DNA from: Chryseobacterium gwangjuense
Lineage (GTDB): Bacteria > Bacteroidota > Bacteroidia > Flavobacteriales > Weeksellaceae
DNA length: 64,000 bases
NCBI RefSeq assembly: GCF_021311115.1
Contig: NZ_JAJTNP010000003.1
Span: forward strand, 186,001-250,000
Direction: 5' to 3'
The translations under genes and the position numbers were made by a program. This document shows, in pieces, positions 35,895 to 43,887 of the stretch. The notes below the pieces were generated by a model, which saw only the letters and a list, made by a program, of their open reading frames with translations, was not told where the DNA came from and did no database searches. Each line of letters begins with the position of its first letter. The stretch's first letter is position 1.

Positions 35895-36405
35895 TATTTT
35901 GAAAAAGCTATTATTATCAAGTATTCTGTTCTTTTGTTTCGGATTCATTACTGCACAACAATTGAAACTGAATGACGAAGCTCCTGAAATTCGTTTAAAA
36001 ACCTTTCAAGGGAATGATTTTAAGCTGAGTTCTCAGAGAGGGAAAATTATTTTGCTCGATTTTTGGGCAACCTGGTGTGCTCCATGTGTTGAAGAACAGC
36101 CCTTTTTAAAAGAAATTTATACCGAAAACAGAGAAGCGATAAAAACAGGGAGGTTTGAAATTATAGGCGTTTCTTTGGACAAGTCTAAAGAAAACTGGAA
36201 GAAAATTATTGATCGGGAAGGCATTATCTGGCCGCAAATCAGTGATCTTCAGTTTTGGAAAAGTCCCATTGCCAAAGCCTATGGAATTCAAGAATTGCCT
36301 TATAACCTGGTGTTGGATAAATCCGGAAAAATCATTGCCATCAATATTCATGGAGAAGAGTTGAAAACTTTTATTGCCAATACATTGAAAAAAGAATTGG
36401 AGTAA
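35887..36405 (+). CDS. TlpA-like periplasmic thiol-disulfide protein
   Basis: A 172-residue protein with a signal peptide (to about residue 24) and a thioredoxin/AhpC-TSA fold: DFWATWCAPC with C64 and C67, then a GVSLDKSKENW insertion typical of TlpA/ResA and the cis-Pro loop QELPYN. It should reduce disulfides in the periplasm. Its ATG lies within the end of the rhodanese gene (8-base overlap), so the pair is translationally coupled. A terminator follows. Confidence 0.92.
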   Translation: MTNILKKLLLSSILFFCFGFITAQQLKLNDEAPEIRLKTFQGNDFKLSSQRGKIILLDFWATWCAPCVEEQPFLKEIYTENREAIKTGRFEIIGVSLDKSKENWKKIIDREGIIWPQISDLQFWKSPIAKAYGIQELPYNLVLDKSGKIIAINIHGEELKTFIANTLKKELE

Positions 36406-36434
36406 TCATCCAGGAATAAAAATATTTTACACAT

Positions 36435-36468
36435 AAAAACTTTGTAAGTCATTCTTGCAAAGTTTTTT
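36435..36468 (+). terminator. Terminator after the TlpA-like gene
   Basis: Arms 36435-36448 and 36454-36467 pair 13 of 14 positions (one T-G wobble) with loop TCATT and a T-run at the end. Confidence 0.85.
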
Positions 36469-36502
36469 ATTAGTCTTTAAGTGAACAAAATTATTTTGTT
36501 GT

Positions 36503-37264
36503 ATGTTTTATAATAATGCAGTCTGCGATATTTATATAGGAAAAAGTGCAGGCGCAAAACTATTGCAGGATATCAGAAATGCAAAAACAAATGTAAAAAT
36601 AGTATCTCCTTATCTTTCTCCTTCGTTAATTAAGGAATTGATTTTTTTGCATACCAAAGGAATTAAGATCAGTCTTATTACCAGTGATGAAATAGAAGAT
36701 TTTTACGGAAATGATAAGAATATTAATAAGTTAATTGTTCAGAAAAGACATGTTGATGAAAAAGCAAAACATTCAAGAGACGGTTTGATCAGTCTATCTG
36801 GAACTCTGCTTTTTACAATAATAGGTTTGGCCGTGGTTTTAGTTCCTTTAATTTTTCTTTTGAAAGAATGGAAGTTTGCCTATGGTTTTATTCTTGTTGT
36901 TGTGCTGTTTTTTGTGAGAGACTTTATCGTGAGGCAAATTAAAAACAAACGGATTTATCATTATACATATAAACAGTTGTTCCCTTTTAAAGTGTTTATT
37001 TCTCCCAATACCGGCAATTCTTTTAACAAAACATTCGTTCATAGTAAAATATATGTGATTGATGATGAAATTGCTTATATGGGATCCTTGAATTTTACAG
37101 CAAAAGGTATAAAAGACAATCATGAAACCCGAATCAGAACTGCAGATCCTAATGCTGTTGCAAGGATCATAGAAGAAGTAAATGAGATATTCTTTAACTC
37201 TAATTTAGCAGAAAGAGATTTACAATTTTGGGGAAGTCAGTTGTATACAGAACCGATTAATTAA
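36503..37264 (+). CDS. Membrane-inserted phospholipase D-like protein with one HKD motif
   Basis: A 253-residue protein. Residues 1-80 and 160-253 form one PLD half; the HKD site is H180-x-K182-x4-D187, followed by MGSLNFT. Between them, residues 98-140 hold two hydrophobic helices that would anchor it in the membrane as a hairpin. PLD-family enzymes need two HKD sites, so a homodimer is expected. Substrates in the family range from phospholipids to nucleic acids. The gene runs into its convergent neighbour by eight bases. Confidence 0.83.
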   Translation: MFYNNAVCDIYIGKSAGAKLLQDIRNAKTNVKIVSPYLSPSLIKELIFLHTKGIKISLITSDEIEDFYGNDKNINKLIVQKRHVDEKAKHSRDGLISLSGTLLFTIIGLAVVLVPLIFLLKEWKFAYGFILVVVLFFVRDFIVRQIKNKRIYHYTYKQLFPFKVFISPNTGNSFNKTFVHSKIYVIDDEIAYMGSLNFTAKGIKDNHETRIRTADPNAVARIIEEVNEIFFNSNLAERDLQFWGSQLYTEPIN

Positions 37265-38354
37265 TCACGGCATTTATTTTTTGCCATAAGACCTCATCAA
37301 AACCTGAACGAGCAAAATTCACATGATCTGCTGCATTACCCATTCTTATGATTACCAGTTTTTTACTGGGAACAACGTAGATTTTCTGATCATTTTTTCC
37401 TAAAGCACAAAACAGATCATCCGGAGCACTTGGAATTAGTTTTCCATTCAATTGAATTTGCGTTTGTGGGAGATGATAGCTTGCTTTTCCGTTAAGCCAC
37501 CACAAATATCCGTAAGCAAGATTGATGTTTTGTGACGTATTGGTTGCGTTTTGAAAATAATTAGCATTAATAATCTGTGTGCCATTCCAGTTTCCATTAT
37601 TGAGAGCGAGCAATCCAAAGCGGGCCATGCTTCTTGTAGTACTCCAATATACGCTGTTGTCACCTCTTTGAATCCAGCTTCCGGTCATCCCGATTTTATC
37701 CCGGAGTTTTGTATTGAAATATTGCGACCAGCTTTGTTTAGTTGCAGCCGCAACTACATCTTGTAATTTTACATACACATTATGATAGGCCCATCTTGTA
37801 CCAGCATTAGCTTTGTATTGGAGATTTGCTGGAGTTACATCATTACCCCTGCTATCATCTAAGCCGGAAGTCATCGTCAACAGATTTTTGCAGGTGATGA
37901 GATTTTCTTTTGCTAAAGGTTCACTCGTCCATCCAGTTCCGATATATGCCGAAACCTTATTGTTGATATTCAAAAAGCCTTCCTGTTCTGCAATTCCGGT
38001 TACGGCGGAGGTAAGAGTTTTCCCTGCACTTGCCCAATACCAAGGAGTTTTGGAAGTATGTCCTCCAAAATAGTTTTCCATTACAATTCTTCCGTTCTGA
38101 AGAATTATAAAACTTTTAGAATTTTTGCTTTGTAAATAATCCAGCAGATCCTGAACTTTATCCTGATGCCATCCTAAACTGGAAATTGATTTTGTTTCCC
38201 AGCTGTCACTATTGGAAGGCGGAAAATACATAGTTTCTTTTACTGCAGGTATTTTCTTAGAGCTTTTGTGTTTTGCTAGATCCGCAGAGTTAAAGCTGCA
38301 GGTAATCAATACGACGCTGAAAATAGAGGTTGAAAATAATTTTTTTATTTTCAT
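37257..38354 (-). CDS. Serine hydrolase of the beta-lactamase (class C-like) family
   Basis: A 365-residue protein with a lipoprotein-like signal (C19 in LITC). The serine hydrolase motifs are S109-A-G-K112 and Y190-H-N192, as in class C beta-lactamases, DD-peptidases and EstB esterases. The third KTG-like motif is not evident, and family members are more often esterases or peptidases than true lactamases, so no resistance role is claimed. Its stop codon lies within the 3' end of the PLD-like gene on the other strand. Confidence 0.87.
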   Translation of the reverse strand: MKIKKLFSTSIFSVVLITCSFNSADLAKHKSSKKIPAVKETMYFPPSNSDSWETKSISSLGWHQDKVQDLLDYLQSKNSKSFIILQNGRIVMENYFGGHTSKTPWYWASAGKTLTSAVTGIAEQEGFLNINNKVSAYIGTGWTSEPLAKENLITCKNLLTMTSGLDDSRGNDVTPANLQYKANAGTRWAYHNVYVKLQDVVAAATKQSWSQYFNTKLRDKIGMTGSWIQRGDNSVYWSTTRSMARFGLLALNNGNWNGTQIINANYFQNATNTSQNINLAYGYLWWLNGKASYHLPQTQIQLNGKLIPSAPDDLFCALGKNDQKIYVVPSKKLVIIRMGNAADHVNFARSGFDEVLWQKINAVIN

Positions 38355-38439
38355 GTGAAATTAGTTTGAATTCTATTTTTAGATATATAAAAGTTGTATT
38401 AGTTAAACTTAAGGTATCTATTGGGTTTTAATTCAATAA

Positions 38440-39456
38440 CTATTTTTTGTGAGCAATAATAAAGTCCACCATTTCATTAGAAAGCTGTTCAAGATATGCT
38501 TTGTCTGTAGTTCTGAAACCATGTACACCGTCTTTTACAATGGTTAAGCTGTTGGCAATATTTTCTTTTCTAAGTTTTCTTTTTAATTTTTTAGATTGCT
38601 GCATAGGAACTACTTTGTCTTTATTTCCCTGAAGAATTAAAGTCGGAATTCCATGATCAACATAAGAAATAGGAGAAATGGTTTTAAAATATTCAACGAT
38701 TTTTCTTTTATCTTTTTTGATATCATAACCTGACATTCCCAACACAATTTTAGACCTTAATTCCACAATGTTTTTAGCAAATAAATTAATAAAGAATACA
38801 GGAATTTTACCTGCACGAGTATGCAGAAGTGTATTCAGGTCTGTAGGTCCGAAATTATTAACTACATAATTGACTTTAGCAGAATATCCCGAAAGTTCAG
38901 GGGCTCCGACAAATTCATTATCTTTGGTATACGCTGCTAACATGGAAAGATGAGATCCTGCCGAAGCTCCGAAAAGACCAATGTTGTTGGCGTCAAAATT
39001 ATATTTTTCAGCATTTTTTCTTACCCATCGTATGGCGTCTTTTGTATCCTGAATGGGCAAAGGAAAATGAACTGTTTCGTTTACTAAGGTATATTCAATG
39101 CTGATAACTGCATAGTTTCTCTCTACCAGTTTTAAGATTGTATTTTCGATATAAGTATCGGCATGAATGGTTTTTTCTCCGCCAACCCAACCTCCGCCGT
39201 GAACATAGATTAAAACGGGAAGTTTTTCGGAAGAAGAGTTTTTCGGTTTGTAAATGTCTAAAAGGAGAGGTTTTTCATTGTTGGTTTTATAGGTGATATT
39301 CTCGGAAACTATAGTTTTTTCAGGGAGAAAAATACTTTTTTGTGCTTCCTGTTCAATTTGATTTTGAGAAAAACCTAGGCTGAATACTCCCAAAAGGAAA
39401 ATAAAAAACAGGTTTGTCAAAAACCTGTTAACTATATTGTGATTCAATGATTTCAT
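38440..39456 (-). CDS. Secreted alpha/beta-hydrolase esterase (BD-FAE/HSL-like)
   Basis: A 338-residue protein with a signal segment at about 12-30 (FLTNLFFIFLLGVFSLGFSQ). HGGGW (86-90) is the oxyanion-hole motif, S165 in GASAG is the nucleophile, the Asp is likely in GNKDKVVP, and the His in DGVHGF. This matches carbohydrate- or acyl-esterases of the BD-FAE/hormone-sensitive lipase type. It stands alone between a serine hydrolase gene and the HipA/DUF3037 pair. The substrate cannot be told. Confidence 0.88.
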   Translation of the reverse strand: MKSLNHNIVNRFLTNLFFIFLLGVFSLGFSQNQIEQEAQKSIFLPEKTIVSENITYKTNNEKPLLLDIYKPKNSSSEKLPVLIYVHGGGWVGGEKTIHADTYIENTILKLVERNYAVISIEYTLVNETVHFPLPIQDTKDAIRWVRKNAEKYNFDANNIGLFGASAGSHLSMLAAYTKDNEFVGAPELSGYSAKVNYVVNNFGPTDLNTLLHTRAGKIPVFFINLFAKNIVELRSKIVLGMSGYDIKKDKRKIVEYFKTISPISYVDHGIPTLILQGNKDKVVPMQQSKKLKRKLRKENIANSLTIVKDGVHGFRTTDKAYLEQLSNEMVDFIIAHKK

Positions 39457-39477
39457 AATGTAAAATTTAAGAGATGG

Positions 39478-39861
39478 TTATTTTACTAACTCTTCAAAAA
39501 GTTTACCAAAGGTCTTTTCCAGATCCTTAGATTTTCCCGGATGAGGTCTTGATGTTTGAACGACAGAGCTTCTTACTGCTGTCAACCAACGGAAACGCTC
39601 AGGAATTTCAAGTTGTGCGATAGGACCACCATCTTTATTTCCTTCTGCAATTTTTTTAAAACTTTCCAGATTTTGAATAATATCTTCGTAATCCAGTTTA
39701 CTGTGCATAAGTCTGAATTTATCAGGACATAAATAAAAGTCTGCCTTGATGAATTTCTCCTTTTTAGAAAACATCACCAAACCTATATTGAAAAATTCTT
39801 CTCTTTCAACCTTAGGAACCAGACGTATGACTGCGTATTCGTATATTTTATCCTCTTGCAT
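39478..39861 (-). CDS. DUF3037 protein, partner of the HipA-like kinase
   Basis: A 127-residue cytoplasmic protein: YEYAVIRLVPKVEREEFFNIGLVMFSK-type start, then CPDKFRLMHSKLDYEDI and a basic GPIAQLEIPERFRWLTAVRS segment, all typical of DUF3037. Its function is unknown. Its start codon lies inside the end of the HipA-like gene (14-base overlap), so translation is coupled and the two products probably interact. The position suggests a regulator or substrate of the kinase, which is inference. Confidence 0.87.
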   Translation of the reverse strand: MQEDKIYEYAVIRLVPKVEREEFFNIGLVMFSKKEKFIKADFYLCPDKFRLMHSKLDYEDIIQNLESFKKIAEGNKDGGPIAQLEIPERFRWLTAVRSSVVQTSRPHPGKSKDLEKTFGKLFEELVK

Positions 39862-40621
39862 TTTTGGCTTCGTTTAAAAAGATTTCAGAATGTTCTAATC
39901 GGGTCTTCAGGAAGTTGAAATAAATTTCACGGATTTCTTCCGGTGTTTCATCTGCATCGTTCCAATGTAACCAGTTCTCAGGAATCAGGTTGACAATTTC
40001 TCTGAAAACAGTATCATTCAACACTTCTTTTGCGAATCGATCTGCTTCATCAAGTTGCGTTGCCTGTGATAACAAAACATGGTCTTTTACATATTTGAAC
40101 GGAGTTTTTGCCGCCGTATCAAAATTCTGCCACGAATGATGGAAATAGAAAGAAGCACCGTTGTCGATAACCCATAATTCTTTATGCCACATCAGAAGAT
40201 TGGTATTCTTAAACGTACGATCGATATTGGTGATAAATGCATCCAGCCAAACGATTTTTGAAGCAAGAAGAGAATCAACCTTTACACTCGAATCATAAGC
40301 AATAGAGCCTGAAAGATAATGCAAACCTAAATTCAAACCTTCTGAAAATTTCAATAAATCCTGAATTTCCTCATCAGCTTCTGTTCTTCCAAAATCGACA
40401 TCGAGATTAACAAAAACTAGCTCAGGAATTTTTAATCCTAATACTTCAGTGATTTTTCCTCCCAATAATTCTGAAATCAACATTTTTACTCCGTGACCTG
40501 CACCACGGAATTTTAAAACATATTTGAAATCGTCATCAGCTTCTGCCAAAGCAGGAAGAGAACCTCCCTCTCGAAGTGGCAGAATGTATCGCATTACGGT
40601 TACCGTTCTTAAATCCAACAT
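39848..40621 (-). CDS. HipA-like kinase
   Basis: A 257-residue protein. After a start LRTVTVMRYILPLREGGSLPA comes the ATP lysine region YVLKFRG (34-40), the catalytic D127-x4-N132-x-D134-R135 with N139, and the metal Asp D153 (VIDNGA). This is the HipA/PI3K-like kinase core without the N-terminal HipA lobe. HipA itself phosphorylates a tRNA synthetase and causes persistence; the target here is unknown. A TATTTTTG box at 40626-40633 ends four bases before the start codon, so the mRNA may be leaderless. No HipB-like antitoxin is adjacent. Confidence 0.85.
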   Translation of the reverse strand: MLDLRTVTVMRYILPLREGGSLPALAEADDDFKYVLKFRGAGHGVKMLISELLGGKITEVLGLKIPELVFVNLDVDFGRTEADEEIQDLLKFSEGLNLGLHYLSGSIAYDSSVKVDSLLASKIVWLDAFITNIDRTFKNTNLLMWHKELWVIDNGASFYFHHSWQNFDTAAKTPFKYVKDHVLLSQATQLDEADRFAKEVLNDTVFREIVNLIPENWLHWNDADETPEEIREIYFNFLKTRLEHSEIFLNEAKNARG

Positions 40622-40636
40622 GCAGCAAAAATAGGG

Positions 40637-41890
40637 CTATTTTTTGATAATTTTTTGAGTATACTCTTTTTCATCGATCTTATACTGCAAAAGATAAACT
40701 CCGCTAGATAAATGTTGTAAAGAAATGATATAACCGGATTCTGTTGTTTTCAAATTATGATTGACGATTCTTCCGGTCGCATCTTTTAGAGAAACTAGAG
40801 AAAACTTTGAATCAGTAACTATATTAATGAAATTGCTTGTCGGGTTCGGATAAATCTGAACGGTATTCTTAGAATTTTCAAGAATGCTTAAATTATTGAC
40901 TATAAGATTTTTTGTTTTGGTAGAATTACCTCCACAAGCATTGGTCGTTAAACTTACTGTATAATTTCCGGGAGTAGCATAATGATGTTGTGGGTTTTCT
41001 AAAATAGAAGTGGTTCCATCTCCGAAATTCCACAAAAAAGAGGTTGCATTTTGAGTCTGATTGGTAAATTGAACCGTTTGGGAACTCGGATATGTAAATG
41101 AAAACTGGCTGTGAACATCATTTGTTGGAATCAACCAGGTATTCATATGATCAAAAACCACATTTTTCACGGTATTTTTAAGAATATTCGCTTCGCTTAC
41201 CGTAAGATTACCATTGAAAGTTGTCAATGTAGGATCTTTTTTAAAAATGATGGTGTAAAAAGTATAAGCAGCAGCCATGGAACCTAAATAAGACGGGTGA
41301 GATTCATCTGACGAATAAAGTTCTAAAGAAGGATATTGAGTTCTGATATTTCTCCAGACTTTTCCGACAGGAGAAACCAAACTTTCATTATCAGTCGCCA
41401 TTTGCATATAGCGCTCGTATAGTTTATCATCCATTCCTTGGTAGGTGCAATTGTAGGGTAGGGAAGAGCAATTAGACTGATCTCCTGATTTTCGTCCCCA
41501 AGTCATGTAAAAGATTACATTTCCACATGCGTTTTGATTGTTTACCAGTGTAGAAAGCTGTTGTGCAAAGGGGAAAACATCGGTTTGTACCTGAGATAAT
41601 GGAAAAGACGGAAGCTGGCTTTGCTCTTGCAGCACTACATAATCCCAGTTTCCTAAACTGATGGTAGAAGTTACATTCTGATTGTTCGCATGATCTTGTA
41701 AAGTTGATCCACCCGGAGTATGGCTTTGATGTATTAAAACATCTCCTGTTGAAGCAGCGATACTGGCGATTAAAACGGGAAGATCATTATAATACGTATA
41801 GCTGTTTCCTACAAAGAAGACTTTTTTAGTACTTTGTCCAAAAACGAGCGATAATGAAGTTAATAATAAAAGAAGTAAAGTTTTTTTCAT
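40637..41890 (-). CDS. T9SS-exported SGNH hydrolase with PKD domain
   Basis: A 417-residue secreted protein. The start at 41890 gives a clean signal peptide; the ATG 16 codons upstream lies beyond the TAAATTTG box at 41915-41922. Residues 22-240 form an SGNH esterase-like domain with nucleophile S30 (GNSYT) and D195/H198 (DESHP). A PKD domain follows (about 265-340, FLWNFGDGT) and then a type IX secretion sorting domain (345-417, VQIYPNPT...). It should be exported by the type IX system and act on carbohydrate esters or lipids. Confidence 0.9.
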   Translation of the reverse strand: MKKTLLLLLLTSLSLVFGQSTKKVFFVGNSYTYYNDLPVLIASIAASTGDVLIHQSHTPGGSTLQDHANNQNVTSTISLGNWDYVVLQEQSQLPSFPLSQVQTDVFPFAQQLSTLVNNQNACGNVIFYMTWGRKSGDQSNCSSLPYNCTYQGMDDKLYERYMQMATDNESLVSPVGKVWRNIRTQYPSLELYSSDESHPSYLGSMAAAYTFYTIIFKKDPTLTTFNGNLTVSEANILKNTVKNVVFDHMNTWLIPTNDVHSQFSFTYPSSQTVQFTNQTQNATSFLWNFGDGTTSILENPQHHYATPGNYTVSLTTNACGGNSTKTKNLIVNNLSILENSKNTVQIYPNPTSNFINIVTDSKFSLVSLKDATGRIVNHNLKTTESGYIISLQHLSSGVYLLQYKIDEKEYTQKIIKK

Positions 41891-41952
41891 ATATTTAATT
41901 AAAAGTGAATTATACAAATTTAAAAAGATATTAAACAAAATGTGTTGATTTT

Positions 41953-42792
41953 ATGGAATTGATAAAAGAAATTGATATACAGTTAAATAACCCGGAGACC
42001 GGAACCTTTCTTGCAGATGCATTCTGCCCTGAATCAGATCAGAAATTACCTTTGGTGATTTTTGTTCATGGGTATAAAGGATATAAAGATTGGGGAGCCT
42101 GGAATTTAATGGCGGAAAAGTTTGCAGAAGCCGGATTTTTCTTTGTGAAATTCAATTTTTCCCATAACGGAACTACGGTTGAAGATCCCCATAATTTTGC
42201 TGATCTGGAAGCGTTTGGAAATAATAATTATTCTAAAGAACTTTCGGATTTAGGAGTGGTAATAGATTATTTTATTCAACATGAAAAAGTGGATGACCAA
42301 AAACTAATTGTAATGGGTCATAGTAGAGGAGGAGGGGTTTCCATCATTAAAACTTTTGAGGATGAAAGAATCAATGGTTTAATAACACTGGCAAGTGTGG
42401 ATACATTGGATCGTTTTCCTAAAAATGACGCTTTTGAAAAATGGGAAAAAGCAGGGGTATTTTATGTGGTAAACGGAAGAACGAAGCAGGAAATGCCTCA
42501 TTATTATCAGTTTTATGAAGATTTTAAAAGAAACGAACTGCGTTTTGATGTGGAAAGAGCCACCGAAATGGCAATGGCACAGATGTTAATCATCCACGGA
42601 ACCAATGACGAAAGTGTAAGGGTAAAAAGTGCGGAGCATCTTCACTTTTTAAATCCAAATTCAGAACTATTTTTAATTGAAGAAGGTAACCATACGTTTG
42701 GAGCCAAAGAACCTTGGGAAGAAAATGAGTTGCCAAAAGATCTGAATACAGTAGTAGAAAAATCTATTGAATTTATCAATAAGAAATTATAA
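41953..42792 (+). CDS. Alpha/beta-hydrolase, dienelactone hydrolase-like
   Basis: A 279-residue cytoplasmic protein without a signal peptide. FVHGYKGYKDWG gives the oxyanion loop, GHSRGGG the nucleophile, HGTNDESV the Asp and GNHTFG the His. The fold is that of small esterases and acyl-peptidase-like enzymes; the substrate is unknown. It is divergent from the T9SS esterase gene and faces the flavin reductase gene across a palindromic repeat. Confidence 0.9.
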   Translation: MELIKEIDIQLNNPETGTFLADAFCPESDQKLPLVIFVHGYKGYKDWGAWNLMAEKFAEAGFFFVKFNFSHNGTTVEDPHNFADLEAFGNNNYSKELSDLGVVIDYFIQHEKVDDQKLIVMGHSRGGGVSIIKTFEDERINGLITLASVDTLDRFPKNDAFEKWEKAGVFYVVNGRTKQEMPHYYQFYEDFKRNELRFDVERATEMAMAQMLIIHGTNDESVRVKSAEHLHFLNPNSELFLIEEGNHTFGAKEPWEENELPKDLNTVVEKSIEFINKKL

Positions 42793-42800
42793 ATGAATAA

Positions 42801-42895
42801 GGCTGGAAGCAGGAAGCCTGGAGTCGGAAGTTTTTAAACGATGAAACTTTGCGTTTCAACTGCAACCTCTATCTTCTTACTTCTTGCTTCCAGCC
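42801..42895. repeat. Intergenic palindrome (GGCTGGAAGC type)
   Basis: Arms 42801-42816 and 42880-42895 pair 15 of 16 bases. It fills the gap between two convergent genes and probably acts as their shared transcription end. The inner part also contains short complementary stretches (GAAGC and CTTC types). Confidence 0.75.
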
Positions 42896-42900
42896 AAAAA

Positions 42901-43722
42901 TTATTTAATTAACATTTTCCAGGCTTCTTCAATTTTACTTTCAAGTAGAAATTTTTGGGCATCTTGATGAATTTTTTCATCAGAATGGTAATCTCCTGCA
43001 GGTAAAACCTCAACGTTGGCCAACATTCCTAAATCATTTCCAGTGAAAACTTTGCTCAGTTTTATTTCATCCGGAAGAAGATCGAAGCCAATTCCTTTAG
43101 TTACCAATGGTTTTGGAACTTCAAAAAGGTTGTTTTCGTTATTTCTGGAATACCAGTTTCCGCCTAAACGGGCTACCATATCCAGTTTTTTCTGATCAAG
43201 ATTCCCTTCTTCATTCAGGTATTCTTCTCTGATATGGATTTTCTGCACTTCACAGATGACCAGATTTCCTGCACCACCTTGATCTCCCAAAGATTTTACT
43301 TCTAAAACCTTGCATTCAAAGTTTACAGGACATTCTTCGATTAATTTAGGTTGTACCAAATCAGCTTCCTTCATAGTTAAGCCGGATTTGATAAATTCAT
43401 TCACACCATCACCATATTCTGTAGATGCTAAAGAAATTTGCTGAACAATAGGAAAATTTACCGTGCCGATTACAACTTCAGGAACTTCCAACACGTTTTC
43501 TAAAGTATGTTTTGTCGTATTGTCACGTACTCTTCTCGAAGGTGAAAAAATCAAAATCGGAGGAACCGTACTGAACATATTGAAAAAACTGAACGGTGAT
43601 AGATTGATCTCACCATTCTTATCAACCGTAGAAGCTAATGCAATCGGTCGTGGTGAAACGGCAGTCTGCATTACAGTTTGTAGTTGTACCGGAGTTATTT
43701 CAGATGGAATAAGTGTTTTCAT
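42901..43722 (-). CDS. Flavin reductase-like FMN-binding split-barrel protein
   Basis: A 273-residue protein: the N-terminal two thirds match the flavin reductase split barrel (VSPRPIALASTVDKNG, NLSPFSFFNMFSTVPPILIFSPS). This family binds FMN and supplies reduced flavin or acts as an oxidoreductase. It is downstream of fahA across a palindromic repeat and is transcribed in the same direction, so a link to aromatic catabolism is possible but not shown. Confidence 0.9.
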   Translation of the reverse strand: MKTLIPSEITPVQLQTVMQTAVSPRPIALASTVDKNGEINLSPFSFFNMFSTVPPILIFSPSRRVRDNTTKHTLENVLEVPEVVIGTVNFPIVQQISLASTEYGDGVNEFIKSGLTMKEADLVQPKLIEECPVNFECKVLEVKSLGDQGGAGNLVICEVQKIHIREEYLNEEGNLDQKKLDMVARLGGNWYSRNNENNLFEVPKPLVTKGIGFDLLPDEIKLSKVFTGNDLGMLANVEVLPAGDYHSDEKIHQDAQKFLLESKIEEAWKMLIK

Positions 43723-43777
43723 GTTTTTTGTTTTAATACTTAATTAAATTTTAAGTATTTAAATTATGTTAAAAAAA

Positions 43778-43867
43778 ATGCTTCGACTCCGCTCAGCATG
43801 ACATTTCTAATACTAACTGTTTTTACAGTATATTTTTAGCGGTGTCATGCTGAGCAAAGCGAAGCAT
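43778..43867. repeat. Intergenic palindrome (ATGCTTCG...CAGCATGACA type)
   Basis: Arms 43778-43803 and 43843-43867 are near-perfect reverse complements (ATGCTTCG, then CTCAGCATGACA) around a 39-base AT-rich centre. It lies between fahA and the flavin reductase gene. Confidence 0.85.
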
Positions 43868-43887
43868 CTCTATATTAAAAATTATAA

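Noticed and set aside
37257..38354. Calling the serine hydrolase an antibiotic-resistance beta-lactamase
   Set aside because: Only the SxxK and YxN motifs are clear; the family contains mostly esterases and peptidases, and no resistance context is present.
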